A stretch of DNA of 64,000 bases, taken from contig NZ_CP070354.1 of the NCBI RefSeq assembly GCF_016919405.1, positions 690,001 through 754,000 on the forward strand, written 5' to 3'. Shown in pieces: positions 63,964 to 64,000 of this stretch (positions within the stretch are counted from its first letter, which is position 1; every line of letters begins with the position of its first letter). A program made the translations under genes and the position numbers. The notes beneath the pieces were generated by a model, which saw nothing but the letters and a program-made list of their open reading frames with translations, ran no database searches and was not told the DNA's origin. Source of the stretch: Ensifer sp. PDNC004 (lineage in GTDB: Bacteria > Pseudomonadota > Alphaproteobacteria > Rhizobiales > Rhizobiaceae).

Positions 63964-64000
63964 ACCGCGGATCTGGCTTCCAGGTCCGCGGTTCTTGTTG
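63964..64000 (+). terminator. Intrinsic terminator closing the Nif11 operon
   Basis: Arms ACCGCGGATCTGG and CCAGGTCCGCGGT pair at all 13 positions (one G-U) around CTT, followed by TTCTTGTTG. It lies about 50 bases after precursor 3. Confidence 0.85.

Overview
The window looks like part of a large repABC-type secondary replicon (megaplasmid or chromid) of a Rhizobiaceae member, most likely Ensifer/Sinorhizobium or Rhizobium. The main reasons are a complete repA-repB-repC cassette with its antisense RNA, the GC-rich codon use, and neighbours typical of rhizobial accessory replicons (RuBisCO-like protein, COG4705 membrane protein, globin-coupled chemoreceptor, IS110, IS5, IS30 and TniA remnants). 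No tRNA, rRNA or CRISPR array was recognised. Family names come from motif recognition by eye; no database search was run.

Layout. 0-2.5 kb: end of a sugar operon with a split transketolase and a RuBisCO-like protein (possibly apiose-type sugar catabolism). 3.2-3.9 kb: frameshifted COG4705 gene. 4.3-8.0 kb: repABC. 8-15 kb: one GNAT-like gene, then a 5.4-kb gene desert holding two copies of a perfect 18-bp palindrome. 15-21.2 kb: PhnA-like protein, membrane diguanylate cyclase, truncated SIS-domain regulator, tyrosine-phosphatase-like protein and a serA paralogue. 21.2-29 kb: a mobile-element patchwork with a tyrosine recombinase, a 513-bp transposase-less cassette carrying a DUF4440-like gene (22-bp inverted repeats, 8-bp target duplication), a broken TniA transposase, a PD-(D/E)XK-type protein, a 2H phosphoesterase and IS110 elements.

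29.5-44.4 kb is a type I secretion module: a 3201-residue repeat protein with an N-terminal Hint domain and many calcium-loop repeats, its ABC exporter with a degenerate C39 domain, an HlyD adaptor, a lipoprotein and small accessory genes. A 16-bp direct repeat lies on both sides of the module. 44.5-53 kb is an eroded region with regulators (XRE, LysR, XRE), a globin-coupled chemoreceptor and many broken genes, including an HlyD/SulP rearrangement junction.

53-64 kb is the most interesting part. A frameshifted AraC-type regulator is followed by a two-partner secretion pair (TpsB/TpsA with three 249-bp MBG repeats), two tandem-GNAT proteins, an NHLP-like leader peptide and three consecutive Nif11-type RiPP precursors (double-Gly leaders, Cys/Lys-containing cores), closed by a strong intrinsic terminator. 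The same bipartite operator-like motif (CTATGA-N14-CTATGA, 20-bp period) occurs in front of tpsB, the NHLP/GNAT pair, the larger GNAT gene and the Nif11 operon. This suggests one co-regulated system: an adhesin plus GNAT-modified, perhaps lipidated, peptides.
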